Source: CADCWK01 sp964244115
GTDB lineage: Bacteria; Chloroflexota; Chloroflexia; Thermomicrobiales; UBA6265
Direction: 5' to 3'
Assembly (NCBI GenBank): GCA_964244115.1
Contig: CAXTHM010000008.1
Span: 1-64,000, forward strand
DNA: 64,000 nucleotides
A model generated the notes under the pieces. The model searched no databases. It worked only from the letters and a program-made list of their open reading frames with translations, and was not told the DNA's origin. Position 1 is the first letter of the stretch. Each line of letters begins with the position of its first letter. Shown here in pieces: positions 26,335 through 34,502 of this stretch. Position numbers and translations under genes: made by a program.

Positions 26335-26835
26335 ATGACGACCAACACCCATGACCATGCCGAGGGCGCCCGGCAGGTCGCCGAACTGATCAGGGGCAAT
26401 CACCTCGGGATGCTCAGTACGATCGCCGAGGACGGCACCCTGATGAGCCGGCCGATGGCGCTGCAGGAGGTCGAATTCGACGGCGACCTCTGGTTCTTCA
26501 CCAGGCGCGACTCCCGGAAGGTCCGGCAGATCACCACCCATCCTCAGGTCAACGTCACGGTCTCGGCCGCCAGCACCTGGGTGTCGATGACCGGCACCGC
26601 CACCATGGTCGATGACACGGGCAAGAAGGCGAAGCTGTGGAACGCCGGGGTGGAGGCCTGGTTCCCGGACGGCAAGGACGACCACGACGTCGTGCTGCTC
26701 AGGGTCGAGGGCGAATCGGCCGAATACTGGGACACGCCGGGCGGCCGGGTCGCGAGTCTGATCAGCTTCGCCAAGGCGAAGATCACCGGGAGCCCGTACT
26801 CCGGTGGCGAGAACGAGCGGGTCGATCTGACGTAG
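26335..26835 (+). CDS. Pyridoxamine 5'-phosphate oxidase-like general stress protein
   Basis: 166 residues, AAGGAG upstream of ATG 26335. Split-barrel flavin-binding fold: MLSTIAEDGTLMSRPMAL, then GDLWFFTRRDSRKVRQI and the long VDDTGKKAKLWNAGVEAWFP segment, characteristic of the general stress protein 26 branch. Members bind FMN or F420 and are thought to reduce small substrates under stress. Substrate unknown. A hairpin (26861-26900) follows. Confidence 0.87.
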   Translation: MTTNTHDHAEGARQVAELIRGNHLGMLSTIAEDGTLMSRPMALQEVEFDGDLWFFTRRDSRKVRQITTHPQVNVTVSAASTWVSMTGTATMVDDTGKKAKLWNAGVEAWFPDGKDDHDVVLLRVEGESAEYWDTPGGRVASLISFAKAKITGSPYSGGENERVDLT

Positions 26836-26860
26836 CGGGCATCACGCGGTCGAATGCGGG

Positions 26861-26900
26861 CGGGGACGCTCCGAACGAACGATCGTCGGAGACGTCCCCG
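26861..26900 (+). terminator. Hairpin after the PNPOx-like gene
   Basis: CGGGGACG pairs with CGTCCCCG and the inner CCGA with TCGG, 25 bp past the stop. GC-rich, no T-run. Confidence 0.5.
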
Positions 26901-27109
26901 TCAGAGTCATACAGACGATCGTGCCGTCGTGTGGGCCGACCTGTGCGGTCGTCGGCGCCCCGACCCTGGCACCGGCGGCTACGTCGGTGCCAGAGTCGGT
27001 CGCGTCGGCCGGTCGGGACGACAGCGACCATCCCCATGCTTGACACGGACGCCGACCATGCGACGATCCGGCCGATCCGTACCACGTCCGCAGAGAGGCA
27101 CGGCGCAGG

Positions 27110-27715
27110 GTGAGCATCCGGGAGCGATGGCGACGACACCGCGCGGAGACCCAGCCGGTCCTGTCCGTCAGCCCGAGCACGGATGACTTCGATCTCGACG
27201 CGGACATCATTCCGGAGCAGGTCTACCACGACGCGGCGCTGGCCTTTCTCAGCGCCCAGATCCGTTCGAGTGAGGGGCTGGACGGCAAGGCATCGCAGGC
27301 GCTGACGGTCGGGAGCGCGGCGCTACCGCTCACGATCGCGCTGGTCAACGTCGCCCGAGCCAGCGGCTCCGACGCGGCGGTCGTCTCCCTGGATGGCGTG
27401 CCGCTCGTGCTCTTCATCGTGGCGCTGGTCTTCTACCTTGCGATTCTGCTGTTGAACTTTCGAATCGGGTTCGTCGGCGTTATGCAGTTCGAACCGGCCA
27501 TGGATGAACTCAGGCGTAACTATCGGGCGCAGCGCCGCCAGCCACTGGCCGGTCGTGGGCTCAAGGACTGGGTTGCGGATGCCTACATCGAATCCGCTGA
27601 AGCGAATGCACTCCTGCTCAAACGCAAGATCAGACTCATATCTCTCACCCAATCAGCCCTAGCTCTTGAAGGAGCCGCGCTAGCCCTCGGCGCTGCCTGG
27701 GCACTTCTGAGCTAG
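27110..27715 (+). CDS. Membrane protein with three predicted helices, unknown function
   Basis: 201 residues from GTG 27110. A basic N-terminus and amphipathic helix (HDAALAFLSAQIRSSEGLDG) lead to LDGKASQALTVGSAALPLTI, an arrangement like the start of SLATT/Pycsar-TM type proteins. TM helices: about 68-86, 100-122 and 178-198. The cytosolic loop between helices 2 and 3 is rich in Arg. No catalytic motif. Resemblance to nucleotide-gated effector membrane domains is weak and no cyclase is nearby, so it stays unassigned. Confidence 0.65.
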   Translation: MSIRERWRRHRAETQPVLSVSPSTDDFDLDADIIPEQVYHDAALAFLSAQIRSSEGLDGKASQALTVGSAALPLTIALVNVARASGSDAAVVSLDGVPLVLFIVALVFYLAILLLNFRIGFVGVMQFEPAMDELRRNYRAQRRQPLAGRGLKDWVADAYIESAEANALLLKRKIRLISLTQSALALEGAALALGAAWALLS

Positions 27716-27872
27716 CCCGTCGGCGATCTTCGTCCTCATTGCTGGGCGGGAAGAGCGATGGCGTCTGGTAAAGGAAGTTGGACCCACTCGGGTACGGCAT
27801 CTCGGGCGGCAGTGGCCGGAGTCGCGGGGCCGACACTGGCTCCGTGGTCGGTCTGGGTTTCGTCGCGGCCAT
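27645..27872 (-). CDS. Possible small Pro-rich protein
   Basis: 75 codons from ATG 27872 with GGGGAG six bases upstream and GC-rich third positions. The product is Pro/Arg-rich without a recognisable domain. It overlaps the end of the preceding plus-strand gene by 71 bp in antisense. It may be spurious. Confidence 0.25.
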   Translation of the reverse strand: MAATKPRPTTEPVSAPRLRPLPPEMPYPSGSNFLYQTPSLFPPSNEDEDRRRASSEVPRQRRGLARLLQELGLIG

Positions 27873-27966
27873 GATTCGCTCCCCGGCTCAGGGTCGGCCG
27901 GGACGCCGCGGCATCCCGCCCAGAGCCATGTAACCAGTATACCCCTCACTAGATCGACCGATCCGA

Positions 27967-30216
27967 TCAGTCGGCCGGTGTCGCTGACGGCGGCGGAGCA
28001 GGCAACTCGGTGTGGCCGAAGCCGAGCCGGTCGACGGCCAGGCGGACCGGCCGCGGCGCCCACCAGTTCCACCGGCCCAGCAGCCGCATCGTCGCCGGGA
28101 CGAGCAGGCAGCGCACGATCGTCGCGTCGATCAGCACGGCGACGGCCAGCCCGAAGCCGAGGCTCTTGATGACCGTCACCTCGGCGATCACGAAGCCGCC
28201 GAAGACGACGATCATGATCGCCGCCGCGCCGGTGATGATCCCGCCCGTGTTCTCGATCCCGAGCGCGACCGACTCCCGGTTGCGGCCGGAGCGGACGTAC
28301 TCCTCCTGCACCCGCGACAGCAGCAGGACCTCGTAGTCCATGCTCAGCCCGTAGAGCACGCAGAACATCAGGATCGGCGTCGTCGCGATCAGCTGCCCGT
28401 CGGCGGTGAAGCCGAGCGGACCGGACAGCCAGCCGTCCTGGAAGACGAGGATCACGATCCCGAGCGACGACGTGATCGAGAGCAGCGTCATGAAGATCGC
28501 CTTGATCGGCAGCAGCAGCGACCCAAAGCTGAGCAGCAGGATCAGGTACGACCCGACGAAGACGAACAGCAGCGCCGCCGGCAGCGCGTCGATGATCCCG
28601 TTGCGCAGATCGACGGTGAAGGCCGCGTCGCCCCCGACCCGGCTCGACACGCCGGCGACGTCCAGATCGCGGATCTGCTCGACGATCGCCTGCGTCCCGG
28701 CCGGTTCCGTATCGAACGAGACCTCCATCAGCGCGGCGTCGCCGTCGACCAGCAGCGGCAGGCCCTGCCGGAGCAGGAACGGCAGGTCGGCCTGGTCGCC
28801 GGAGTACGACGCCCAGTCGAACGGGATCGCGCTGGCGAGGGTCCCAGTCGTCAGGCTGTCGACCCGGGTGACGCCGGGCAGCGCCGCGATCCGGGTGGCC
28901 AGCTCCGTCTCCGCGGCGACGCTGCCGGCCGAGAGCGCGTCGCCGTCGGTGGCGGTGACGACGACCGGGATCGTATTGCCCTCATTGGCGGCGAACTCGC
29001 TCTGGAGCCGGTCGGAGGCGACCCGCGACGGGCTGTCGGTCCCGACGATGTTGATCGTGCCGGGCGTCAGGTTCAGCGTCAGCAGCGGGATCGACATGAC
29101 GAGCAGGACGACCATGATCGGGACGAGGAAGGCGACCGGGCGCCGCATCACCGTCGCGGCAAGGGCGTGCCAGAAGCCGTTGCGGGGGCGCAGATCCGGT
29201 CGCCGGATCGCGTAGCGGTTGATCCCGTAGCCGAGCACGGCCAGCAGCGCCGGCAGGAACGTCAGCCCGTAGACCAGCGCCAGCCCGACGACGAGGATGC
29301 CGGCCTGCCCCATCTGGGCGATCGTCGGCATCGGGAAGAAGAAGGTCGCGGACAGCCCGAACATGACGGTGATCGCGGAGAAGAAGACCGCCTTGCCAAC
29401 CGTCGCGACCGTCACGGCGACGGCATCCTCGACCGGGCGCTTCGCCAGCTCCTCCCGGAAGCGGGAGACCATGAACAGCGAGTAATCCACCCCGAGGCCG
29501 AGGCCGAGCATCGTGACGAGATTCAGCGAGAAGACGGACTGATCGGTGAAGAAGCTGATCGCGAAGGTGACGGCCAGGGTGGCGATGATGCCGATGCCGC
29601 CGGTGATCAGGGGCAGCCCGGCGGCGACCAGCCCGCCGAAGATCAGGATCAGGAAGACGATGGTCAGCGGGATCGCGATGATCTCGGCCCGGATCAGCCC
29701 CTCCTGGACGGCGACCGTGACGTCGTCATTGACGACCGTGGCGCCGGTCGCGGTGGCCGTCAGCCCCTGGGCGGCGGCGCTGTCCCCGACGGCGGTGACG
29801 AGATCGGAGGAGTTGCTGACGCCATCGGCATCGACCTGGGCGAGGGCGTAGGTACTGCGGCCATCGCGGCTGATGAAGCGTTGATCGCCACCCGAGGCGA
29901 CGCTGATCACGCGGACGACGCCGCGGTCGGGCGTCAGCGGGGCAAGGGCGGCCGCGACACGGGCCGCGACCGCCGGGTCCGCGATCGGGCCGTCGGCGTC
30001 GATCAGGAAGACGATCGTGTTGTCGCCCCGGCCGAACCGGTCGCCGAGCTCCCGGGCGATCTGGATCGACTCGGCGTCATCGCTGACGAGGGCGTTCTCC
30101 TGCAGTTCCGGCCGGATGACGAGCAGTCCGATGATCGCGGCGACGAGGCTGACAGCCGAGAGGATGAGCACCAGCCGCTGATGTGCGGCAATGAGACGCC
30201 CCCAGCGCAGGAACAT
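27967..30216 (-). CDS. MMPL/RND-family transporter
   Basis: 749 residues from ATG 30216, GAGGAG six bases upstream. The layout is a TM helix near the N-terminus (LVLILSAVSLVAAIIGLLV), a large outside loop, five TM helices, a second outside loop, then a further helix bundle. Each half contains the MMPL signature: GLGVDYSLFMVSRFREELAK near 260 and GLSMDYEVLLLSRVQEEYVR near 640. The Asp-Tyr pair in these motifs carries proton relay in MmpL proteins. Substrates are usually lipids or hydrophobic compounds. A close paralogue is at 55352-57610. No regulator is adjacent here. Confidence 0.9.
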   Translation of the reverse strand: MFLRWGRLIAAHQRLVLILSAVSLVAAIIGLLVIRPELQENALVSDDAESIQIARELGDRFGRGDNTIVFLIDADGPIADPAVAARVAAALAPLTPDRGVVRVISVASGGDQRFISRDGRSTYALAQVDADGVSNSSDLVTAVGDSAAAQGLTATATGATVVNDDVTVAVQEGLIRAEIIAIPLTIVFLILIFGGLVAAGLPLITGGIGIIATLAVTFAISFFTDQSVFSLNLVTMLGLGLGVDYSLFMVSRFREELAKRPVEDAVAVTVATVGKAVFFSAITVMFGLSATFFFPMPTIAQMGQAGILVVGLALVYGLTFLPALLAVLGYGINRYAIRRPDLRPRNGFWHALAATVMRRPVAFLVPIMVVLLVMSIPLLTLNLTPGTINIVGTDSPSRVASDRLQSEFAANEGNTIPVVVTATDGDALSAGSVAAETELATRIAALPGVTRVDSLTTGTLASAIPFDWASYSGDQADLPFLLRQGLPLLVDGDAALMEVSFDTEPAGTQAIVEQIRDLDVAGVSSRVGGDAAFTVDLRNGIIDALPAALLFVFVGSYLILLLSFGSLLLPIKAIFMTLLSITSSLGIVILVFQDGWLSGPLGFTADGQLIATTPILMFCVLYGLSMDYEVLLLSRVQEEYVRSGRNRESVALGIENTGGIITGAAAIMIVVFGGFVIAEVTVIKSLGFGLAVAVLIDATIVRCLLVPATMRLLGRWNWWAPRPVRLAVDRLGFGHTELPAPPPSATPAD

Positions 30217-30486
30217 GGCGGACTCCTCGGAGACGGGGCGGGCGGGGTGACGACAGGCGTGCGACCACCTGTCAGGGGAGGCGATCACCGTCCTGATAGG
30301 GTACCAGCCGGGGCGCCGGCCGGAGGCCGTTCCTCCTGTGGACGCGCGACATGTCCGGCAGGACTGACGTTGCCAGACACGCGGTGATCGCGATGGGGAC
30401 GACTGCGATCCGCCGTGCCCGGGACCGGGACGGGAGCGGTGCCCGACGTCTCGATCACGCGTGACAGCGCCTCCCGGTCAGGGCGA

Positions 30487-32724
30487 TCACGGGGCGGTTC
30501 CCCGGGCGACCCCGGTCCCGGGCGGCGTCGACGATGCCACCGTGGTCGACGGAGCGGCCGTGGTCGGCCCGGTCGGCGGTCGGGGAGTGGGGACCGGCGC
30601 GGGAGGGGGTGCCATCAGCCAGCGGACGAGCTCATCCGGCGGCATCGCCGGGGCGATGAGATGCCCCTGGATCCGGTCGCAGCCGGCGGCCCACGCGGCG
30701 TCGACCTGCTCCGGGGTCTCGACCCCCTCCGCCGTCACGACCATCCCGAGGGCATGGGCCATCGCGACGATACCGGACACGATCGTCCGGTCGACGGCAT
30801 CCTCGGGCAGCCGCTGGATGAAGCCGTGGTCGAGCTTCAGGTCCGTCGCCCGGAGCGTGCGGAGGTGGGCCAGGGGGCTCGCCCCGGTCCCGACATCGTC
30901 GAGCGACAGGCGGATGCCGAGGGCGTGGAGCGCCTCCAGGACGGCCGAGGACGCGAGCAGGTCGTCCGGTCCGGTCCGCTCGCTGATCTCCAGCCAGAGG
31001 CGGTCGGGAGCGATGGTCCGGTCGGCGAGCATCCGGGCGACCCGTTCGGGGAAGGCCGGGTCCCGGAGTTGCGGGGCGGCGACATTGATGTTGATGTGGG
31101 GTGGCGACGTGATGGCCAGCTCGGCGTCCCACGCCTGGAGTTGCCGGCCGGCTTCCGCGACGATCCAGTCGCCGATGGGGAGGATCAGACCAGTCTCCTC
31201 GGCCAGCGGGATGATGTCGACAGGCGCGACGAGGCCGCGCCGCGGGTCTTGCCACCGCAGGAAGGCTTCGACGGTCGCGACGGTACCGGTGGCGAGATCG
31301 ATCACCGGCTGATAGTGGAGACAGAACTCCTGGCGATCGAGGGCCTGCCGCAGATCGGCGATCAGGGTCAGATGCTCACCGGCCCGGTCCAGACTGGGGG
31401 TGAAGTGGGCGATCCGGTCGCGGCCCCCACCCTTGGCGGCCCGGATCGCGAGGCTGGCCTCCCGGATCGCGTCGGAGGCATCGCCGGTGCCGGTGTCGTT
31501 CATGGCGACGCCGATGCTGCCGCCGACGATGACCTCCCGATCGCCGATCGGGACCGGCGTGCGCAGGGTGGCGACCAGCCGCTCGGCGATCGCGGTCGCG
31601 GCCGCGGCGGATGTCTCGGTGATGACCGCGACGAACTCATCGCCGCCGAAGCGGGAGACCGTGCCGGCGTCGCCGAGTTCGGTGGTGAGCCCCTGGGCCA
31701 TCGCGGTCAGGAGGGTGTCGCCGGCGGTGTGCCCGTAGGCGTCGTTGACGAGCTTGAACCGGTCGAGATCGATGAACAGGACGGCCACGGTGCCGGGGGC
31801 GCTCGTCGTGAGCACCCGAGCCAGGGTCTCATCGAGGAACGCCCGGTTGGGCAACCCCGTCAGGGTGTCGCGGTGGGCCAGGGTACGGAGTTCGTCCTCG
31901 ACGACCTTCCGGGAGGTGATGTCGCGGACCACCCCCTGCCAGCTCACGAGATTGCCAGCGTCATCCAGGACGGGAGCCGCCACATCGTGGACCCAGACGA
32001 CCCGGCCATCGCGGGTGACCATGCGGTACTCGGCGACGTACGGCTCACCGGAGGCATCGGCCTGATCGGACAGGTGCTGGACCCGGAGCCGGTCGTCCGG
32101 GTGCGTCCGCTGGCGCCAGAGCGAATGATCGGCGAGGAAGGCATCGGGCGGGTCGCCGAGCAACTCCTCGACGAAGGGGCTCACATAGTCGGTCGTCGAC
32201 ACATCGCTGAGCGTCTCGATGTAGACGACCGCCGGGATCTGCTCGACGAGGTGACGGTAGCGCGCTTCGCTGGCCTTGATCCGGAGCTCGGCGTTGCGCT
32301 CGGCCGTGATGTCCCGGACGTAGACGATCAGGCCATCGGGCGCCGGGAAGATCCGGATCGTGAACCAGCCGTCCAGAACCGGGTAGAAGTTCTCCACCGT
32401 CCGGGGCTGCCCATCCCGCATCGACTGCCGGTACGCCTCGGCCAGCGGCGTCCCGATGACATCGGCATAGATGTCCCAGAAGTTCCGGCCCAGCAAGTGC
32501 GACACCGGGTAGCCCAGGCTGCGTCCGGCTTCCCTGTTGAGATAGGTGAAGCACCACGACCGGTCCAGGGCGAAGACCGCGTCGGTCACCCGCTCGAGGA
32601 TATCCCGCGTTTGGGCGGAGATACGCGATGCCGAGGGACGATGGGACGCGGGCGTACGCCGACGAACACTGGTCCTGACCGGCGACGACGATCGTATCAG
32701 GCGCCGTCGGGTTCGCGGGGACAT
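30487..32724 (-). CDS. PAS-PAS-GGDEF-EAL cyclic di-GMP enzyme
   Basis: 745 residues from ATG 32724 (GGAG five bases upstream). PAS 1 about 38-145, PAS 2 with PAC segment about 150-275, GGDEF domain about 280-440 with intact GGDEF at 360-364, EAL domain about 455-700. The inhibitory RxxD site before GGDEF is absent. The EAL signature reads EAF, and DDFGTG is DDVGTG, but the catalytic Glu, Asn (NINV), LWLEISE glutamate, DD pair, Lys (LKLD) and AEGVE glutamate remain, so phosphodiesterase activity is plausible. No TM helix, so soluble. The C-terminal 50 residues are Pro/Thr-rich. Dual c-di-GMP turnover under PAS control is inferred. Confidence 0.9.
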   Translation of the reverse strand: MSPRTRRRLIRSSSPVRTSVRRRTPASHRPSASRISAQTRDILERVTDAVFALDRSWCFTYLNREAGRSLGYPVSHLLGRNFWDIYADVIGTPLAEAYRQSMRDGQPRTVENFYPVLDGWFTIRIFPAPDGLIVYVRDITAERNAELRIKASEARYRHLVEQIPAVVYIETLSDVSTTDYVSPFVEELLGDPPDAFLADHSLWRQRTHPDDRLRVQHLSDQADASGEPYVAEYRMVTRDGRVVWVHDVAAPVLDDAGNLVSWQGVVRDITSRKVVEDELRTLAHRDTLTGLPNRAFLDETLARVLTTSAPGTVAVLFIDLDRFKLVNDAYGHTAGDTLLTAMAQGLTTELGDAGTVSRFGGDEFVAVITETSAAAATAIAERLVATLRTPVPIGDREVIVGGSIGVAMNDTGTGDASDAIREASLAIRAAKGGGRDRIAHFTPSLDRAGEHLTLIADLRQALDRQEFCLHYQPVIDLATGTVATVEAFLRWQDPRRGLVAPVDIIPLAEETGLILPIGDWIVAEAGRQLQAWDAELAITSPPHININVAAPQLRDPAFPERVARMLADRTIAPDRLWLEISERTGPDDLLASSAVLEALHALGIRLSLDDVGTGASPLAHLRTLRATDLKLDHGFIQRLPEDAVDRTIVSGIVAMAHALGMVVTAEGVETPEQVDAAWAAGCDRIQGHLIAPAMPPDELVRWLMAPPPAPVPTPRPPTGPTTAAPSTTVASSTPPGTGVARGTAP

Positions 32725-33044
32725 CGGCACTCCGGCGAGAACGGGTTCAGCGGTGACGTGCCAGCCTTCACCGTACGGTGGAGGGTAGGGGCAGGGTCAA
32801 TCTCGGCCCATGACCCATCACTCTCATTTCCCGCGGATGAGTATCCCACCCGGACTGACCGGAGAGGGAGGAGCCGCCATCCACCGGTGGGCCGCCCAGC
32901 CCGACGCCCGACCCGACGCATCCCGATGGCCGGGCGTGGCCGGATCGGGCGGACCGGGTTGGCATGGCGGGGCGGCTGCCAGGATACTTGCCCGGTGGAA
33001 TCGTCGGCACGACGGTGTCCGGCGAGCCGGTACGGAGAACTCCC
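32725..33044. other. Divergent intergenic region
   Basis: It lies between the c-di-GMP enzyme and the small membrane protein. No gene or repeat recognised. Confidence 0.45.
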
Positions 33045-33332
33045 TTGGATCGTGACAACCTCGTCGGCATCATCCTGCTCGCCCTCTGCGCCTTCGTCGC
33101 GCTGATCGGCGGGTATGCCATCGCGACCGGCAACCGGCTGACCTATACCGGGCCGTCGTGGGTGATCACCGTACTGAGCATCTTCCTGCTCGGTGCCTTC
33201 GTCTCTATGCTCGTCGGCGCGTTCCGGGGGCGGCGGCGCTCCGGCGGGGGGCAGCAGTGGCCCAACCCGACGACAGGCAACCGGCCCTGGTGGCGCGGCA
33301 TCTGGCCCTTCAATCGCAACGATCCGCGCTGA
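33045..33332 (+). CDS. Small two-helix membrane protein
   Basis: 95 residues. TTG 33045 is chosen because GGAGAA lies five bases upstream and the first helix follows at once (LVGIILLALCAFVALIGG); a second helix is WVITVLSIFLLGAFVSMLVG. The C-terminus is Arg/Gly/Trp-rich (RRSGGGQQWPN, NRPWWRGIWPF). No known family. Longer versions with upstream GTG or ATG are possible but lack ribosome sites. Confidence 0.65.
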   Translation: MDRDNLVGIILLALCAFVALIGGYAIATGNRLTYTGPSWVITVLSIFLLGAFVSMLVGAFRGRRRSGGGQQWPNPTTGNRPWWRGIWPFNRNDPR

Positions 33333-33719
33333 TCAGCATGACGTGCGTGCGTTATTCAGTGACAGGAACCATCAGCCAGAGCAGGCTGACGGAGGCTTCG
33401 CCGATGGCCCCGGCCGCTGGCAGCTTCGCATGATCGATGACCGGGACCCAAACGAACGTAGCAATCGATGAGCAGGTCGCCGAGGGGCAGGCCCAGCAGG
33501 CCCACGGCGAGGGCCGGCAGCTCAAGGGTGACGTCTAGGACCGCGCCGGCCAGGTCAAGGACGCCCGGACCCCGAACCGCTAACCACAGATCTGGTTCAG
33601 TCAGACCGGCGATCAGCGCTCCGTTAAGCCTTGCAATCGAACAACTGGTCCGGATCGCACAGATGGCGGTCCGGGCCGGTTTGCTGTGATCGAGATATTG
33701 ACCTAACTAACTCTCGAAG
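33333..33719. other. Intergenic region containing a decayed gene
   Basis: Apart from the CsbD-like remnant (33437-33583) I see nothing coding here. Confidence 0.5.
33437..33583 (+). pseudogene. CsbD-like stress protein remnant
   Basis: In one frame the sequence reads as a CsbD-type hydrophilic helix: EGQAQQAHGEGRQLKGDV, then a TAG at 33536-33538, then DRAGQVKDARTPNR and a TAA. In CsbD proteins this junction is typically GDVQDxxGK, so a CAG to TAG change explains the stop. No good ribosome site precedes ATG 33437 and the N-terminus is poorly conserved. A decayed gene is likely. Confidence 0.5.
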
Positions 33720-34051
33720 TTACGTCTCGCCGACGATCCGATGGACCATCCCGATAACCTGGCGAAGCGTTTCAGCATGTACGTGGCCGCGATGTCGCTG
33801 AAACCGAGCGTGCGAGACTGAACGAATTTGATCGCACATCACGGCAGATGGCAGATCGAGTCCGCCCTCTGGGGGCGAGACGTTGATATGCGCCAGCCAG
33901 TCGCGCTGCCGAGAAGTGATCGCCGCGACGACACAGAGTTGGCTCGGGCTCGAATTGAATCCATCCCAGGTCTGAGACCTCCCTGCTCCCGGCCCGGAAC
34001 GGGGTCGAAGTCGATCTCCCAGATCTCTCCCTGACGCGGATAGTCCGCCAC
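33720..34051 (-). pseudogene. Broken PemK/MazF-type toxin
   Basis: The N-terminal frame opens with GTG 34051 and reads RQGEIWEIDFDPVPGREQGG, the classic PemK/MazF start, up to LRP. The C-terminal frame then continues differently with DGFNSSPSQLCVVAAITSR, PPEGGLDLPSAVMCDQIRS and a final helix. Family members have RPxLVVSxDxFN at the junction, so about five residues plus one or two bases are missing near 33965-33975. The deletion removes a core strand and shifts the frame, so the toxin is probably dead. It abuts the antitoxin stop by one base. Confidence 0.8.
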
Positions 34052-34305
34052 TATGGCCGCTCTTCCAGCCCGTCGAGCAAGGCACCATCAAACACGGCGA
34101 TCTCATCCTGCCACTCGGCCCAGGCAACTGGATCAGCCTGCGCATCGCGGAGCTGATCGTGATATCGCTGCCAGAACAGCTTTTCCTCGTACTGTTCCAC
34201 CGCCCGGTCAACCACCGCGCCAATCGATTCCTGCTCGCCTTGCGCCAGATGCTGAAGCCGTGCGTGCGTTTCCATCGAGACCCGAATCGTCGTGGTGGAT
34301 ACCAT
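34051..34305 (-). CDS. Ribbon-helix-helix antitoxin partner of the PemK-like toxin
   Basis: 84 residues. The N-terminus STTTIRVSMETHARLQHLAQ is a ribbon-helix-helix segment, followed by ESIGAVVDRAVEQYEEK and a C-terminal acidic/Trp-rich toxin-binding tail. The stop TAG at 34051-34053 shares its last base with the GTG of the toxin frame, a typical coupled arrangement. The antitoxin is intact while its toxin is frameshifted. Confidence 0.82.
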   Translation of the reverse strand: MVSTTTIRVSMETHARLQHLAQGEQESIGAVVDRAVEQYEEKLFWQRYHDQLRDAQADPVAWAEWQDEIAVFDGALLDGLEERP

Positions 34306-34442
34306 CGATATTCCTTCCTGGTGTGTTATCCATCTTCGTGTTTCAGAAAATGTAACAGTTCCCGTAACGGTGTTCCGGGATCAATTGATCCAACCATCAG
34401 GCAAGCATCTTTGACATGCCCATATCATCGACAGAAAATGAG

Positions 34443-34472
34443 TGGCCCACGAACATCCATCGTCGTGGGCCA
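34443..34472 (-). terminator. 10-bp hairpin terminator
   Basis: TGGCCCACGA pairs with TCGTGGGCCA around a 10-nt loop, 30 bp past the stop at 34503. Confidence 0.6.
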
Positions 34473-34502
34473 GTTGAATTTCATCTATTAAGACGAACGC
34501 GG

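Noticed and set aside
27893..27925. GGCTCAGGG near 27893 as a family A copy
   Set aside because: No TGAA hairpin precedes it and the GATG tail is absent.
28012..33105. Very long plus-strand frames opposite the MMPL and GGDEF-EAL genes
   Set aside because: Composition of mirror frames, no ribosome sites, no recognisable domain.
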